A stretch of 64,000 nucleotides of DNA from positions 2,542,001 through 2,606,000 of the forward strand of contig OZ251229.1 in NCBI GenBank assembly GCA_965240325.2. Direction: 5' to 3'. Made by a program: the position numbers and the translations under genes. Below, piece by piece: positions 1 through 11,191 of this stretch (the first letter of the stretch is position 1; the number at the start of each line of letters is the position of its first letter). The notes under the pieces were generated by a model. That model made no database searches, was not told where the DNA came from, and saw only the letters and a list, made by a program, of their open reading frames with translations. This DNA is from Rebecca billardiae RCC1528. Taxonomy: Eukaryota > Haptophyta.

Positions 1-1
1 C

Positions 2-3000
2 CCCGACATGCTCGCGCTCGGCGACATGAAGCTCTGGTGGCGCGAGGCGCTCGTGTGCGGCGGCGCGGTGTCGGGCGTGGGCGCGCTCTGGTGGCTCGGC
101 GTGCCGGTGCACTGGCCGGCCATGCCCCTCGTCTTCCTCGTCCGGCTGTGGCTGCGGCTGACCGCGCTCCTGCACTGGGCGCTCGCCGCGCTGGCGTGCG
201 GCGCGTGCGGCGGCGTGATGGCGTGGCTGCTCGCGCCGGCGTGGCACCTCGTGTGCTGGGTGTGCACGCCGGTGTGGTACGTGCTCGGCTGGGCCGCCTA
301 CCTCCTGTGCGTCCTCGCCGTGCCCGTCCTGCCGCTCGGCGCCGCGTCCTGCGCTTACGTGCTCCGCTCGTTGGTGTGGGGCCGGCGCAAGGTGATCGAT
401 GCGCTCCACGGCGACGAGGACGCGCTGGTCGAGCTGGCCGAGGGGCTGATCAACGACTGCACGTGGGCGTGGGGCTGCGTCAACGTGAGCGTGCGCGTCC
501 AGCCCGCCGTGCTCAAGCCCGCCCGCCTCGCCGCGGCCGCGTGCGTGCTGCGCGTGCAGCGACACGGGGGCCTCGCGGCGGCGTACCGCGCTGACCCGAG
601 CTTCTTCCCGCTGCAGGGCGTGCTGCGCGACGGCGAGCTGCCGGCGGACTGGTGGCACTCGGACGAGGTCCACGCGCGGCGCGTCCGCCTCGGCACGCTG
701 CGCCCCCTCGACCGCGAGTGGGAGGGGTGGCTCGGACGGCTGAGGCGCGAGATCCCTCTCTCGACGCTCGAGGTGCTGGACGGCGCGTCCGAGGAGCTTC
801 GGCCGCTGCTCGAGAAGTTCATGGGCTGGGCGCTGCTCTTCGTGGCCGCGCGGAACGGCAGCGTGCGCGCGCAGCTCGCCTTCGCGCGCGCGATGATCGC
901 GTGCGACTGCGACCGCGAGGCGGGCAACCACGGGCACGCGCTTGCGTTCGCTCGCGCGGCCGCGGAGCGCGCGGCCGAGCCGGCCGCGCGCTCGGAGGCG
1001 TTCGCTCTGATCGGCACGCTGCTGTACCGCGGGCTGGGCCGCGTGCAGATGTGCACGGAGGAGGGCGCGCTCCGCGCCTTCCGCGTCGCGCTCGACGACG
1101 ACGAGCCGCTCGCGCTCTGGTGGCTCGGCTGCCTGGCGGTCTGCGGCGAGCTCGGCGTGCGCACGCACCAGCCGATCGGCGTGGCCCTCATCACGCGCGC
1201 GGCGCGCGTGCACGGCGTTGCGGGCGCGTGGTTCTCGCTCTCGAGCTGCGTGGCGCAGGGCGTGGACCGCGGGGGCGCGCGCGGCCGCACGCTCCGCGCG
1301 TGGGCGTGCTACCTGCGCGGGCTGCGCTTCTTCGAGACGCATTACCGCCGCTGCCTCCTGTTCACGCGCAACAGTAGCCGGCTGCGCGCGCGCTGGCCGA
1401 GCGGGCCGCTGCGCGAGGCAGGGTGCTGGGAGGGGCGGCACTACGCCGCGCTGCTGCGCGAGGACCCGTGCGCGTACGCCGGGCAGTCGGCTTCGGCGAT
1501 CAACCTCGTGCTCCCGCCGCAGCTGGCGCACGGCGGCGCGCGCGCGCCCGACAGCGGCGAGGGCACGGTGTTGCGAGCGCTGGCAGAGCGTCTACACCCG
1601 ACGCTGTCGGCGGCTGCGAGCGACTGCGAGCGCCAAGTGCTCGACGAGCTCTGGCCGCTCCTCGCCCTGCACCCGCCCCTGCCCGCGCCTCGTGCCGCCA
1701 GCAGCCGCGCCGCGCCCGGGGGCCAAAGCCGAGCGGGCGGCACCGCCGAGCGCGCGCGTCGCATCCAGCGGGGCGCGCAGCTCACGGAGGCGGCAGCGGC
1801 GGTCGGGGCGGCGCGCGCCACAGCGGTTGCGACGACGGCCGCGCCGAGCGAGCCGAGCGCGGCGGTGGCGGCGGGGGGCGACGGGGAGACGATGCGCGTC
1901 GGCGATTCGGACGCGGCGCGCCAGCAGCTGGGCCTCGCCTACCAGGCCGCCGCCGCGGTGTGGCTGGAGCAGTTCACCGCCGCGAATGGCCTCGAGCACA
2001 CGCCTCTGGCCCAGCGGCTGCGCGCGCAGCGGAGCGCGGCCGAGCGGGCTGCGGCCGAGGCGAGCGCGGCCGAGCGGGCCGCGGCCGAGCGCGCGCAGGA
2101 CGACGAGCGGGCTGCGGCCGAGCGCCGAGATCGCCCGATCCCAGTCTCGGCCCCGACGCGCGCGGGCGAGGCCGTTGGGCAGCTCGGTGCGCAGGGCGAT
2201 GAGCCCAGCCCGGCGCAGCCCGGCGCACGTGGCAGTGAGTCGGCGCAGCCGCGCGCTCGTGCGCGCGGCAACTCGGTCGACGGCTCGCGCACGGCGGCGG
2301 CGGCGGCGGCAGAGGGGAGCCCGGGAGATGCGGTGGAGGTGCCGGCGGTGGCCGCGGCGCCCGCGCGGCCGGCGCGGCGGCAAGCGCGCGGCCGGCACGC
2401 GCAGGGCGCGACAGCAGCCGCCAGCGCCGCTTCGCAGGGGCCGGCTGCGCGCGCGGGGCAGGCGTCCGTGCCTGCCGCTGCCGCCGCGGCCGAGGCGCGC
2501 TCGGCGTGCGGCGCGGCCGCGGACGCCGTGGCCCCTGCCTCGGCGTCATCGCCCGCACCGCCCGCTGCCGCGCCCATCCCCGCGGCCGCCGCGCCCGCGG
2601 CCGCCGCGCCCGGGAGCGCCGCCGCGGCCTGGGCGGACCAAGCCGCCATTGCCGCTTGGTGGAGCGAGATGGCCACGCGCGCTCAAGCGGAGGTTGGGCG
2701 TGGGCCGCGGGCGACGGCGCGCAATGACGCCGCGGCCGCCGCCGCCGTGCGCGGCGGAGACGACGGGCGGTCGAGCGGAGAGACACCGCGCAGGGGCCTG
2801 GTGCCTACTACTGGCGCTGGCGAGGAGGCTCCGGCAGTCCCCGCCGCCGCCGCGGCTGGGCCCACAGCTGCCGCCGCGCCGACGGCCGCCATGACCGCGG
2901 AGACGCTACCACTGAGCCCGCCTCTGCCACCTCCGCGCACGACGACCGACCTCGCCGGCCCTGCGCCGTCCGTCGCAGCCGCCGCGCGCACCGCCTTCGC

Positions 3001-3283
3001 TGCGAGCGCTCGCAGCCTGCCGCCCGCTCCTGCTGCCACCCCCGTCGCAGCCGCCGCTGGGCCCGCCGGACCCGCCGCCGCCGCGCCGGCTGCGCCGCGC
3101 GCGCAGCAGCGTGCGTGCACGCACTGCGGCGCTGTCAACGTCCGGCTGAAGCGCTGTGCGGGCTGCGAAGTGGCGCGCTTCTGCGGGCGCGAGTGCATGG
3201 TCGCGGGCTGGCCGGCGCACAAGGCCGAGTGCGAGCGGGTCCGAGGCATGCGACGGAGCGGAGCAGCAGGCGCAGCGTCATGA
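2..3283 (+). CDS. MYND zinc-finger protein with N-terminal membrane segments (possibly 5'-partial)
   Basis: The first ATG is at base 8, but the frame is open to the window edge, so the true start may lie upstream. From that ATG the protein is about 1091 residues. Residues about 10-125 hold several hydrophobic Trp/Leu/Val-rich stretches that look like membrane segments. Residues about 270-420 are helical with Sel1/TPR-like character (blocks such as [19 protein letters not shown]). A long Ala/Arg-rich low-complexity region follows, including repeated AAAERA-type units near residues 670-720. The last 60 residues are a MYND finger: CTHCG, then CAGC, FCGREC and a terminal HKAEC, giving all eight Cys/His ligands. 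MYND fingers normally mediate protein-protein contacts; the partner is unknown. It may be a distant relative of the two Sel1-MYND genes further right. No intron is required. Confidence 0.65.
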   Translation, partial: PDMLALGDMKLWWREALVCGGAVSGVGALWWLGVPVHWPAMPLVFLVRLWLRLTALLHWALAALACGACGGVMAWLLAPAWHLVCWVCTPVWYVLGWAAYLLCVLAVPVLPLGAASCAYVLRSLVWGRRKVIDALHGDEDALVELAEGLINDCTWAWGCVNVSVRVQPAVLKPARLAAAACVLRVQRHGGLAAAYRADPSFFPLQGVLRDGELPADWWHSDEVHARRVRLGTLRPLDREWEGWLGRLRREIPLSTLEVLDGASEELRPLLEKFMGWALLFVAARNGSVRAQLAFARAMIACDCDREAGNHGHALAFARAAAERAAEPAARSEAFALIGTLLYRGLGRVQMCTEEGALRAFRVALDDDEPLALWWLGCLAVCGELGVRTHQPIGVALITRAARVHGVAGAWFSLSSCVAQGVDRGGARGRTLRAWACYLRGLRFFETHYRRCLLFTRNSSRLRARWPSGPLREAGCWEGRHYAALLREDPCAYAGQSASAINLVLPPQLAHGGARAPDSGEGTVLRALAERLHPTLSAAASDCERQVLDELWPLLALHPPLPAPRAASSRAAPGGQSRAGGTAERARRIQRGAQLTEAAAAVGAARATAVATTAAPSEPSAAVAAGGDGETMRVGDSDAARQQLGLAYQAAAAVWLEQFTAANGLEHTPLAQRLRAQRSAAERAAAEASAAERAAAERAQDDERAAAERRDRPIPVSAPTRAGEAVGQLGAQGDEPSPAQPGARGSESAQPRARARGNSVDGSRTAAAAAAEGSPGDAVEVPAVAAAPARPARRQARGRHAQGATAAASAASQGPAARAGQASVPAAAAAAEARSACGAAADAVAPASASSPAPPAAAPIPAAAAPAAAAPGSAAAAWADQAAIAAWWSEMATRAQAEVGRGPRATARNDAAAAAAVRGGDDGRSSGETPRRGLVPTTGAGEEAPAVPAAAAAGPTAAAAPTAAMTAETLPLSPPLPPPRTTTDLAGPAPSVAAAARTAFAASARSLPPAPAATPVAAAAGPAGPAAAAPAAPRAQQRACTHCGAVNVRLKRCAGCEVARFCGRECMVAGWPAHKAECERVRGMRRSGAAGAAS

Positions 3284-3392
3284 GTGGCCGACTGGCTGTA
3301 ACAGCACGATGCGCGCAGCAGCAGCCAGCAGTACGCGTAGTATCTAATGGTCGTCTACGACAGACTGCTGATGAATATTTATGGCAGCTAGA

Positions 3393-4060
<668 letters not shown>

Positions 4061-5864
4061 CTAGATAGGGGGTCCAGGCCCTCAGCCTAGCGGTTGGGGA
4101 TATTCGACAGGCCTGCCATGTAGGTGTCTGTCGAGGCTGTCGCCTGTTGAAGTGCCCTCTAGTATGCCCCCCAGCCCAGCCCAGCCGTCAGAAGCACTCA
4201 AAACCGACTCCGCGTGCCGTCGCGCCGTCGTGCGGGCGCGCTGCCGGCCACTTAGTGTCACATAGAGATTCAGCGAAGTGGTACCCACCCGTGATGGCGG
4301 CTAGATGACGGAATGCGGTCGGTAGTACTTATTGACAACCGTTGCCACTCAGTCGAATGAATTTATGATGCAGCGACTGCATATTTGGCGCACCATGCTG
4401 GGCGCGTAGAAATTCAGGAGAAACAGCAGCAAGATCGAGCATGTTACCCATTTAAATACAGGTAGGTACCCGTAAATATGAGCATGTGTGTACCCGTACA
4501 TACTAACGGTCGATGCGAGTCCATATGTATTCAAATCAATGTCTATATATGTGGGTACGTTCGAATACGGGCGCCGGAGATGAATATGCGGGCTCGGTCG
4601 CAACACTCGACTCAGCCGGCACCGGCGCCGCGTCGCCAGTCGTCCTACCCCAGCCCATGAGCCCATGCGAGGCCACCACCGGTCTACGATTACCGCGGCT
4701 GCAGCGCCCAGCCACCGAGGCGGCCTCCGGCTCCGGCTCGGCGAGCTGCTCGGCGGCGAGCTTCGCGCTCTCTGACTCTGCTGCCACGCCCGCCGTGCTC
4801 ACCGCCTTGACCATAGTGCGGTCCGCGCGCTGCTCCGCTGTGATCGCCGCCAGATCCTCACGCCGCGCCTTGGCCTCGGATGTGCCTGCGCGGCTGTTGG
4901 CGGCCGTGATGGCGCCGGCGGGCTCGGCGTCGCGCGCCTGCTCCGCGGTGAGCGTGACGTCCGTGCGCGTTCTTTGCTTCGCACATCCGTGCTGCAGCCC
5001 CACTATCCAGGCGTGCGCCTCGGCCGTGCACAGAGAACAGGCAGGGCCAAGGAAGCGGCCACTCGAGGCGGAACGCGAGAGATTCAAACCAGTAGTGCAC
5101 CACCTTCTTGTTCAACAGGCCATCCTTGCCGAGCTGGGTCCATCCTGAGCGCCGTGGCGTTCTCGTGTGCCTTGAGTTGTTGCCAGAGCGCGCGGACATC
5201 GCCCAGCGAGAGGAGGTTGATGCGCTCGCGCAGCCGGCACCGGTAAGAAACTAGCGGCAGGCATCGTGATGATTACATTCAGCGTCTCGGCGTCGGAGAG
5301 AGGCGGCACACGCGACGGCGCGCGCTCGCCAACGCCTGCATGAGTGAATGCGGCAGTGGAAAGCATGCGTGCGGGAGTACCGCGGGGCCATCAGGGGGGC
5401 AGGTACGTGCGCAGGAACGCTACACATGGAAGGAGTATGTGTTGGGGACCGCGTATGCGCACCGTATGCGTGCGCGGCGCGCGCGCATCACCTGCAAGGG
5501 GAGCACCCTCCTCCATCTCGAGCGCATGAGCCAGCTTGAACGCACTGGCACGCGTGCAACCTCGCGGTTTCAATGTCCGACGCCGGCGACCGATATGTCC
5601 GGGGACTTCATGGTGGTCACGTAGACTCGCTCGATCGGGCGCTCTCGACGCTCGTACGCGCTCTGTCGCGCCGAGGCGACGGTGGTGGTGACCGTCCAGT
5701 CGTGCATCTCCGTCGCCGCCAGCCCACTGAACAGCCCGACCCGGCAGCTCGCCGCGTACGCTCGCGGCGCTCGAATTTATGGCGAAACTCGCGCTCACTC
5801 CACTTGAAAACCCGTCGAGGCATTTTTTCGATTTTATTTTGGTGTGCTGGACCCCCTATGCTAG
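4061..5864. mobile_element. candidate 1.8-kb element bounded by short inverted repeats
   Basis: Bases 4061-4077 read CTAGATAGGGGGTCCAG. The reverse complement of 5847-5864 is the same apart from one extra base. The 1.8 kb between them holds decayed protein-like stretches on the minus strand (separate entry) and is less GC-rich than neighbouring genes. No transposase motif and no clear target duplication is visible, so the element call is inference from the matching ends. Confidence 0.35.
4640..5800 (-). pseudogene. decayed coding region, family not recognised
   Basis: Minus-strand translation gives protein-like stretches in different frames separated by stops and shifts. One block near 5780-5560 contains MHDWTVTTTVASARQSAYER. 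Others contain LLSLGDVRALWQQLKAHENA (about 5220-5150), LGKDGLLNKKVVHYWFESLA (about 5135-5075) and LTAEQARDAEPAGAITAANS (about 4960-4900). The order is collinear, as expected for one gene broken by indels, although unrecognised introns could explain part of it. No family could be assigned. It lies wholly inside the inverted-repeat-bounded interval, which suggests it belonged to that element. Confidence 0.3.
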
Positions 5865-5907
5865 ACTTAGAGTATCGTTGTCGCCGTAGTGACGTCATGC
5901 CGCCCGC

Positions 5908-7668
5908 TCATGGGCTCAGCCATTGCCACACCGAACGCAGCCCACCGAGCACGTCGTTGAGCAACACATGTGCCACACCAACCGCGCAATCGTTCACGCC
6001 GTACGAGAAGAGCAGGCGGGACGAATTACCTCCGCCGTCGTCGCTTTGACGACGGTGATGCTCGTCACTCTGCACCGGCTCCATGCCCAAGATGAATTGG
6101 ATGCCATCGCAGTCCTGCCGCTCAGCAGAGCCCGCTGCTGAGCCGAGCGCAGGGAAGCACCACTCGGGGCCGAGACGGCGGATGGCGAAGGGCGGCTGCG
6201 CGTCGAGGGTCAGCATGATTTGGGTGTAGTGGTGGCCGAATTTGAAGACCGGAGCGTCAAGCTGTGCGCGCGCCAAGTGGGGCAGTTCCGCACGATCATC
6301 CACCGATGAGCTCGGCGTCACCGCCGGCTTCTTGCCGCCCACGTGCACGTGCACCGCCAGCAGCAGCTCGTTACTCTGCGTGAGGAAGAGGGGGCCAGCT
6401 GAGAGGTGCATCCGAGGGACCACCGATCGCATGCCAGCATGCGTCTGCATCAGCGATGCCCACGCACCGGCCTCGCGAGCGGCCGCAGCCGTGGCGTTGC
6501 TGCTGGCCTTGCCACTAGCCCAGCCACCCTCCACGCCTGCCTGCGCAGGCTGCACGCCCATCTCGAGCCTGGCCAACGGCAAGACGCGGCTGGGCGGCAC
6601 GTCGGCCGCGCTGAACCTGCGGAAGCAGAGGGGGCACTCGTTGGGCCTGGCGCTCTCCAGGCTGGCGTTCACCATCACAACAGCCGGCGCAGGCCCCTGT
6701 CGCAGAGGACTCCAGCCCGGGGGGTCCAAGCTCCACAGCACATGCAGCCTCTCCTTGTACCAGAAGGGCAGCAGGTTGCGGTCCCGCAGGCCTGGCCGCA
6801 CACCAAGCGCACGGCCTTGTGCGTTCCTCGCTGCAAAGATGTATCCGCCGTGGGTCTCAATGAGCAGCTGCGCGCGCAGCGCACATGCGCCCGTGCCACG
6901 CGCTCCGCGCACACATTCGAGCAACAGCGGCCCCACTGCGTACTTGTTGGCCTCCTCGCGCGGATGGCAGAGGCAGGACGCCCACAGGCCACCCTTGCCG
7001 CCCAGACAGGTACCCACACCCACCTCGCACGGCTCGCGGAGGAAGCGGCAGTCCGAGAGCGACGAGGGGCAGGACGTGACCCGCACCAGCACGCCGCGCG
7101 CAACCTGGTTGAATGCGCCGTCCAGGAGCGCAACCCCGAGCGTCTTGTCGAAGCTCTCCTCGTTCGTGCCGTCGGCGGGCGTGTAGTCCGCGCCCTCGCG
7201 GACGTGCTGCTGGGTGTCCCTGGGATTGATCGCGGAAGCAGCACACTGATGGTACCTCCTGCAGAAGAGCATCACGTAGCGCGCGTCACGGACGCCCAGG
7301 TGTCGAATCTCGCGCGGACGGAGCCTGGCCACCGGTGCGTTATGCTGAACCATCGGCGACGAGCCAGCGGGTGGCTGCGGCAAGTGCGGACCGCGGAGTG
7401 TCGGCATCACGCGTGGCGCGGTACTGCCGCAGCCACCGGACGCATTTCCCGAGGCATCGTCACAGAGCCTGGCCAGCTTGGGTGTCACCTCGCCGTCTGC
7501 CAGCGCCGGGACGCCAAACATGGCTTGAGGTCTCCAGTCGTACCGAAGGCGTGCCGTTGGCGAGGCCATTCGTGCGAGGGTCCCACAGTCCTTCATGAGG
7601 GTGAGCGCCAGCGCCAGCAGCAGAAAGCGTCGGCGACGCGCCACATCACCAGAGCAACGAGGCGGCAT
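5908..7668 (-). CDS. secreted or Golgi-type beta-propeller-like protein (possible glycosidase-like fold)
   Basis: The frame opens at 7890, but the ATG at 7668 is preferred because it puts a basic stretch and a hydrophobic segment (RRRRFLLLALALTLM) at the N-terminus, as in a signal peptide or type II anchor. That gives 586 residues. The body has repeated blade-like segments with NLLPFWYKERLHVLWSLDP, LSAGPLFLTQSNELLLAVHV, FGHHYTQIMLTLDAQPPF and a C-terminal LLFSYGVNDCAVGVAHVLL. The 'SYGVNDC' type ending resembles five-bladed propeller glycoside hydrolase/phosphorylase-like proteins of algae and protists. Many Cys residues (CPSSLSDC, CEVGVGTC) fit an extracytoplasmic location. The family assignment is tentative and no catalytic residues are claimed. 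Confidence 0.6.
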   Translation of the reverse strand: MPPRCSGDVARRRRFLLLALALTLMKDCGTLARMASPTARLRYDWRPQAMFGVPALADGEVTPKLARLCDDASGNASGGCGSTAPRVMPTLRGPHLPQPPAGSSPMVQHNAPVARLRPREIRHLGVRDARYVMLFCRRYHQCAASAINPRDTQQHVREGADYTPADGTNEESFDKTLGVALLDGAFNQVARGVLVRVTSCPSSLSDCRFLREPCEVGVGTCLGGKGGLWASCLCHPREEANKYAVGPLLLECVRGARGTGACALRAQLLIETHGGYIFAARNAQGRALGVRPGLRDRNLLPFWYKERLHVLWSLDPPGWSPLRQGPAPAVVMVNASLESARPNECPLCFRRFSAADVPPSRVLPLARLEMGVQPAQAGVEGGWASGKASSNATAAAAREAGAWASLMQTHAGMRSVVPRMHLSAGPLFLTQSNELLLAVHVHVGGKKPAVTPSSSVDDRAELPHLARAQLDAPVFKFGHHYTQIMLTLDAQPPFAIRRLGPEWCFPALGSAAGSAERQDCDGIQFILGMEPVQSDEHHRRQSDDGGGNSSRLLFSYGVNDCAVGVAHVLLNDVLGGLRSVWQWLSP

Positions 7669-7954
7669 GATGCCGATGGACGAAGCGCGCCGGCGCGTGC
7701 GCTGACTACCGAGGAGTCCAGGGGGAGGTGCAACCCCGTCGCTCAGCCTTGGCACCACGGCCCTTGCTCCCCCGGCCACGGCCCTCGCCCGGCGGCGTTC
7801 GCGTGCCCTCAGCAATCGTGAGGGCGATGGCGATTTGACGACCGTGACGACGACGACGCTCACGCTTCGTCGCTTCCCGCGTACTATCATACTAGTACTG
7901 TAGAGTATATACCTGTCGTAAATAAAACTTAGTAGAAGTATGATACAGTAAAAT

Positions 7955-7996
7955 GCCTGAGCTGTGCGTCTCTTACGTATTCTTAGTGAACTGTAC
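7955..7996 (+). repeat. R1 repeat, copy A
   Basis: One of seven related copies of a roughly 45-55 bp sequence whose core is GTGCGTCTCTTATTCTTAGT followed by AAACTGTAC. This copy has a small insertion (TACG) in the middle. It sits head to head with copy B six bases away, so together they form a near palindrome. Confidence 0.8.
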
Positions 7997-8001
7997 TACT
8001 G

Positions 8002-8286
8002 GTACAGTTTACTGAGAATAATAAAAGAGACGCACACAGTGCTTACGCCATGTATCAAGATCACGCGTGAACCAAAGGAATCAAGGGGTGAACCAATTAT
8101 TTTTACGTGTGCACGTTCGGGCAAAGCGGCTCCCAACAAGCTTAATTTAAAGCTCGCTCTCGATCGTGGAGTTCCGGCGGCGCTACCATCGGCGACGGCT
8201 TCATGGGCGGTGACAGTTGGCGGGCGTCAATCTCGCCTGCCTGAGCTGTGTGCGTCTCTTATTCTTAGTAAACTGTACAGTTTACT
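8002..8286. mobile_element. MITE-like element with R1 terminal inverted repeats
   Basis: Left end 8002-8039 (minus-oriented R1: GTACAGTTTACTGAGAATAA then AAAGAGACGCACACAG) and right end about 8231-8286 (plus-oriented R1) are inverted copies about 200 bp apart, giving a 285-bp unit without coding capacity. Terminal inverted repeats, small size and dispersed related copies fit a non-autonomous DNA transposon. It lies just upstream of the SUMO-like gene. Confidence 0.6.
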
Positions 8287-8344
8287 ATGTTTTAATTAAC
8301 GTGCAGTAGTGGGTGACCGCCCACACGTGAGTAATCGGGAGTGC

Positions 8345-9171
8345 ATGTCAACGGCCATCAACGCGCGCGCCGATGCGGCGACGCAGGCGCTCGACCTTGG
8401 CGGACTCGAGCGCCGGCTGGTTCGTCATGGACACTTCACGGTGGCGGAGGCGCCCGTCGCCATCGCCGCGTACCGTCAGTTCCTCGCGCTCAAGGTTTCG
8501 CTCGACGCTCGGCTGCTCTCGCCGCCGCTCGCAGTCCACACGGTGTGGCACGAGCACATCCTGGATACGCGCGGGTACGCCGAGGCGTGCGCGCGCGTAC
8601 TGGACAAGGTCTCAGCGATGATCCACTACGACGCCGACGCCGACCTCGACGCCGACCTCCGCCGCGCGCGCGTTGAGAAGACCCGCCGTGTCCCCATCCA
8701 TCACACCATCTATCATGTGATGGATGGTGTGATGGATGGGGACACTGTGGCGTCGCAGCAGATGAAAGATGGGGACACTCTCGACATGATTTTGGCGCTC
8801 GAGGACGTCTCGCCGCCCGCGGAGCCTGCCGAGCCGGACGTCCCCAGCGCTGAGCGCGTTGAGCAGGCCGTCCCCAACCCTGTCGTACTCCTTGATACTC
8901 ACCCCGCGGATGGGGAGGCGATCGTGATCAAGGTGCGGGATCAGGCCAAGCATGAAATGGCCTTCCAGATCCGTACCACCACGCCGCTGAAGACGCCCAT
9001 GGATTTCTACTGCGAGAGTCGGAGCCTCCAGAGGGATGAGGTCCGCTTCATATACTGCGGGGAACGTTTGCATGCGATCGATGAGTACTGTACCCGATCA
9101 CGGCGGCAGCGCTGCAGATGGACGATGGGGACATTATCGACATGATGATGTTGGCGCATTGTGGTTGCTGA
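8345..9171 (+). CDS. SUMO/ubiquitin-like protein with N-terminal WHxHILDT domain; frameshift near 9086
   Basis: Start ATG at 8345. The N-terminal region (residues about 15-90) carries AVHTVWHEHILDTRGYAEAC, a motif seen in uncharacterised algal and fungal proteins ('vWHxHilDTxxY'). The C-terminal part (residues about 200-275) aligns well with SUMO: IVIKVRDQAKHEMAFQIRTT, then RDEVRFIYCGERLHAIDE. In the reading frame the protein then ends abruptly at 9145. Dropping two bases near 9086-9087 restores LYPITAAALQMDDGDIIDMM and ends LAHCGC at a TGA (9169-9171), exactly the expected SUMO C-terminal strand. This is either a real frameshift or a sequence error. An earlier QMKDGDTLDMILALEDV (residues about 137-155) repeats the same C-terminal element, suggesting an older tandem Ubl copy. 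The end lacks a clear Gly-Gly. Confidence 0.6.
8688..8745. repeat. perfect 23-bp inverted repeat with 12-base loop inside coding sequence
   Basis: Bases 8688-8710 (starting GTGTCCCCATCCATCACACC) are exactly complementary to 8723-8745, separated by 12 bases. It lies in the linker of the SUMO-like gene and encodes residues around IHHTIYHVMDGVMDGD. A hairpin of this quality would be very stable in RNA or single-stranded DNA. Confidence 0.95.
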
Positions 9172-9810
9172 GCCGTGCGTGACCGAGCAGCGAGCTCGGC
9201 CTCACCAGAGCTGTACAGTACTACGCGTAGCTTAGTACGTCGTATATGCCGAGTACGGTTGAATGATTCGTGCCGCTCGCCCCGTCGCCACCGGTGGCGT
9301 CGCCGCTCCGAGGACAGAGCCAGAGGCGGCCCAGGGGGGGGGCGGTGTCGCCGCCGTTCGGTTGATCGGGCTGATGTACATAGTTAGTCAGCAGGCGCCG
9401 TGCAGCGCGGGGCTCCGGTCCGAATTAGCGTAGTAGTTCAGTTATGCAAGCGAGACCGCGCAGGTCTGCGTTGGTACCAGGCCGGTAGTAACTATTAACT
9501 AAGCGGTAACTGAAGAATTTAGTAGCAGCTGTAAGCGCAGAGAGCCGTGCGGTGGTCCGAGCTCGCAGACCGCCCGAGCGGCGACCTGGCCGACCTGCGG
9601 CCCGCGCGCTGAGTCCGCCTGACCTCCGCGGACCTGCCGTCGGCTTCAATATATATATGATGAATCCCGTTAAGAAATAGAAGAGATGACTATGCTGCGC
9701 GCGGCCGCGCGCGCACGATCGATCGCGCCGCGCGGCGAGCAGACACGCGTCAGAGTGCGCCGCACCCGCGCGACGCACGGGCGCGAGGCGAGCGCGTATC
9801 TCAAACGATG

Positions 9811-9982
9811 AAGCGTGCGGGTTGACGCGACAGCGGCGAGAGCAAGAAGCCATTGCATGAGGGGCGACGCGGCGAGGACAGATGACGTCGTCGCTGAAGC
9901 GTGCGGGTCGACGCGACAGCGGCGAGAGCAAGAGGCCATTGCATGAGGGGCGACGCGGCGAGGACAGATGACGTCGTCGCGC
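9811..9982. repeat. 86-bp direct tandem duplication
   Basis: Copy 1 at 9811-9896 and copy 2 at 9897-9982 both start AAGCGTGCGGGT and end GACGTCGTCGC, with about three base differences. Two copies only. Confidence 0.9.
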
Positions 9983-10360
9983 CGCCGACGATCAGGCGGG
10001 GAGCCGGGCCACACAGACAGCCAGCGACCTTACCGAGCAGAGGGGCTGCGGCGACTGCGGTGCACCTCCTGCAGCGGAGCGTGCACCCGGCAGTGCCCGT
10101 GATGCAGGCGATCCCCCTGCCCAGCTCGGCGCCTTCGTCGTGGGCAGCCCGATGTCGCCCGAAGAGCGAGACCTGATGGCCACGATGGGCGGTAATCAAC
10201 CGAGTCCTGCGGGTGCGCCGCTGTGTGCCGGATTGGCAGCGCACCAGGACAGTCCTGCGCGCGGCGGTGCGCGCGGCCGACCGCAACGCAGGAATGCCAT
10301 GCTAGCCGGATTCTTGGCGTCGCTCATAGACACTCAGTTATAGGTTCCCTATAACGCCAC

Positions 10361-10407
10361 GTATGTATATGTATATGTATGTATACATATATATATATAT
10401 ATATATG
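10361..10407. repeat. TATG/TA microsatellite
   Basis: Alternating GTATAT and then a pure TA run, flanked by unique sequence. Confidence 0.9.
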
Positions 10408-11191
10408 CATGAATATCGGTATCACTCATGACTCAATGATGCGTTATAGGCTACTTACTTGACCCTGGTTTGACGAAGCCTATGTAACCGTTATGCGTCC
10501 GACTCCGACGGCGACTGACTCAACACGGTGAGTCAAACTGATCAGCGGATAAACGATTTATTTTTGAAAGCGCACTGGCACCCGCTTAGCTCCTATGAGT
10601 ATGACTGCTGTCTGAATCTGGGTCTGCTTCTCAGCTCGCAGCTGACTCTCGCCCTCGGGCTCACACTCACAGGCAGGAGCCAGGAGGCTGGAGGGCGAGG
10701 CCCGCGGCCGGGCCCACGGGTCAGGGTGGCCGTGGCCACGGGGTCCTGGCGAACGGGCCGAGGGTCGGGCAGCGCCGCCCGTAATCGACAATCCGATCAT
10801 GATAAGACTACAGTATGAGTATCACTACACGTGCCAGTGCCCGACTGAATAGTGAATTAGACTGACGATGCGCAGACTGAGTGAGACTGATGTAGATTGT
10901 ATAGAGTGATCATTCACTCACTGTATGACGATTGACGCCGACGGCGCAGGTCCACTCCTCGTCTCGCTTGGTGGCTCGATCATCCGCGGACTCCGGTCGA
11001 TTTCGATCGAACAGTAGGCGACCAAGTCCGGACCCGAGTCTTCTCAAATACGTAAGCGACCAACGGTCCGGCACCCGCCGAGCAGCGGCGCTATTTATTT
11101 ATCGTCCGTGCTCCAGTGCGCCGTGCAGCTGCACCGGTGCACCCGCCGAGCGAGCGCGCAAGTTGCCCGCCGTCGCGAGGGCGCGCACGCC

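Larger units (their letters stand above)
9172..11191. other. 2-kb intergenic region, no gene seen
   Basis: Open frames here are short and lack family features. It holds an 86-bp direct tandem duplication (9811-9982), a TATG/TA microsatellite (about 10361-10407) and moderately AT-rich stretches. Nothing else is supported. Confidence 0.5.
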
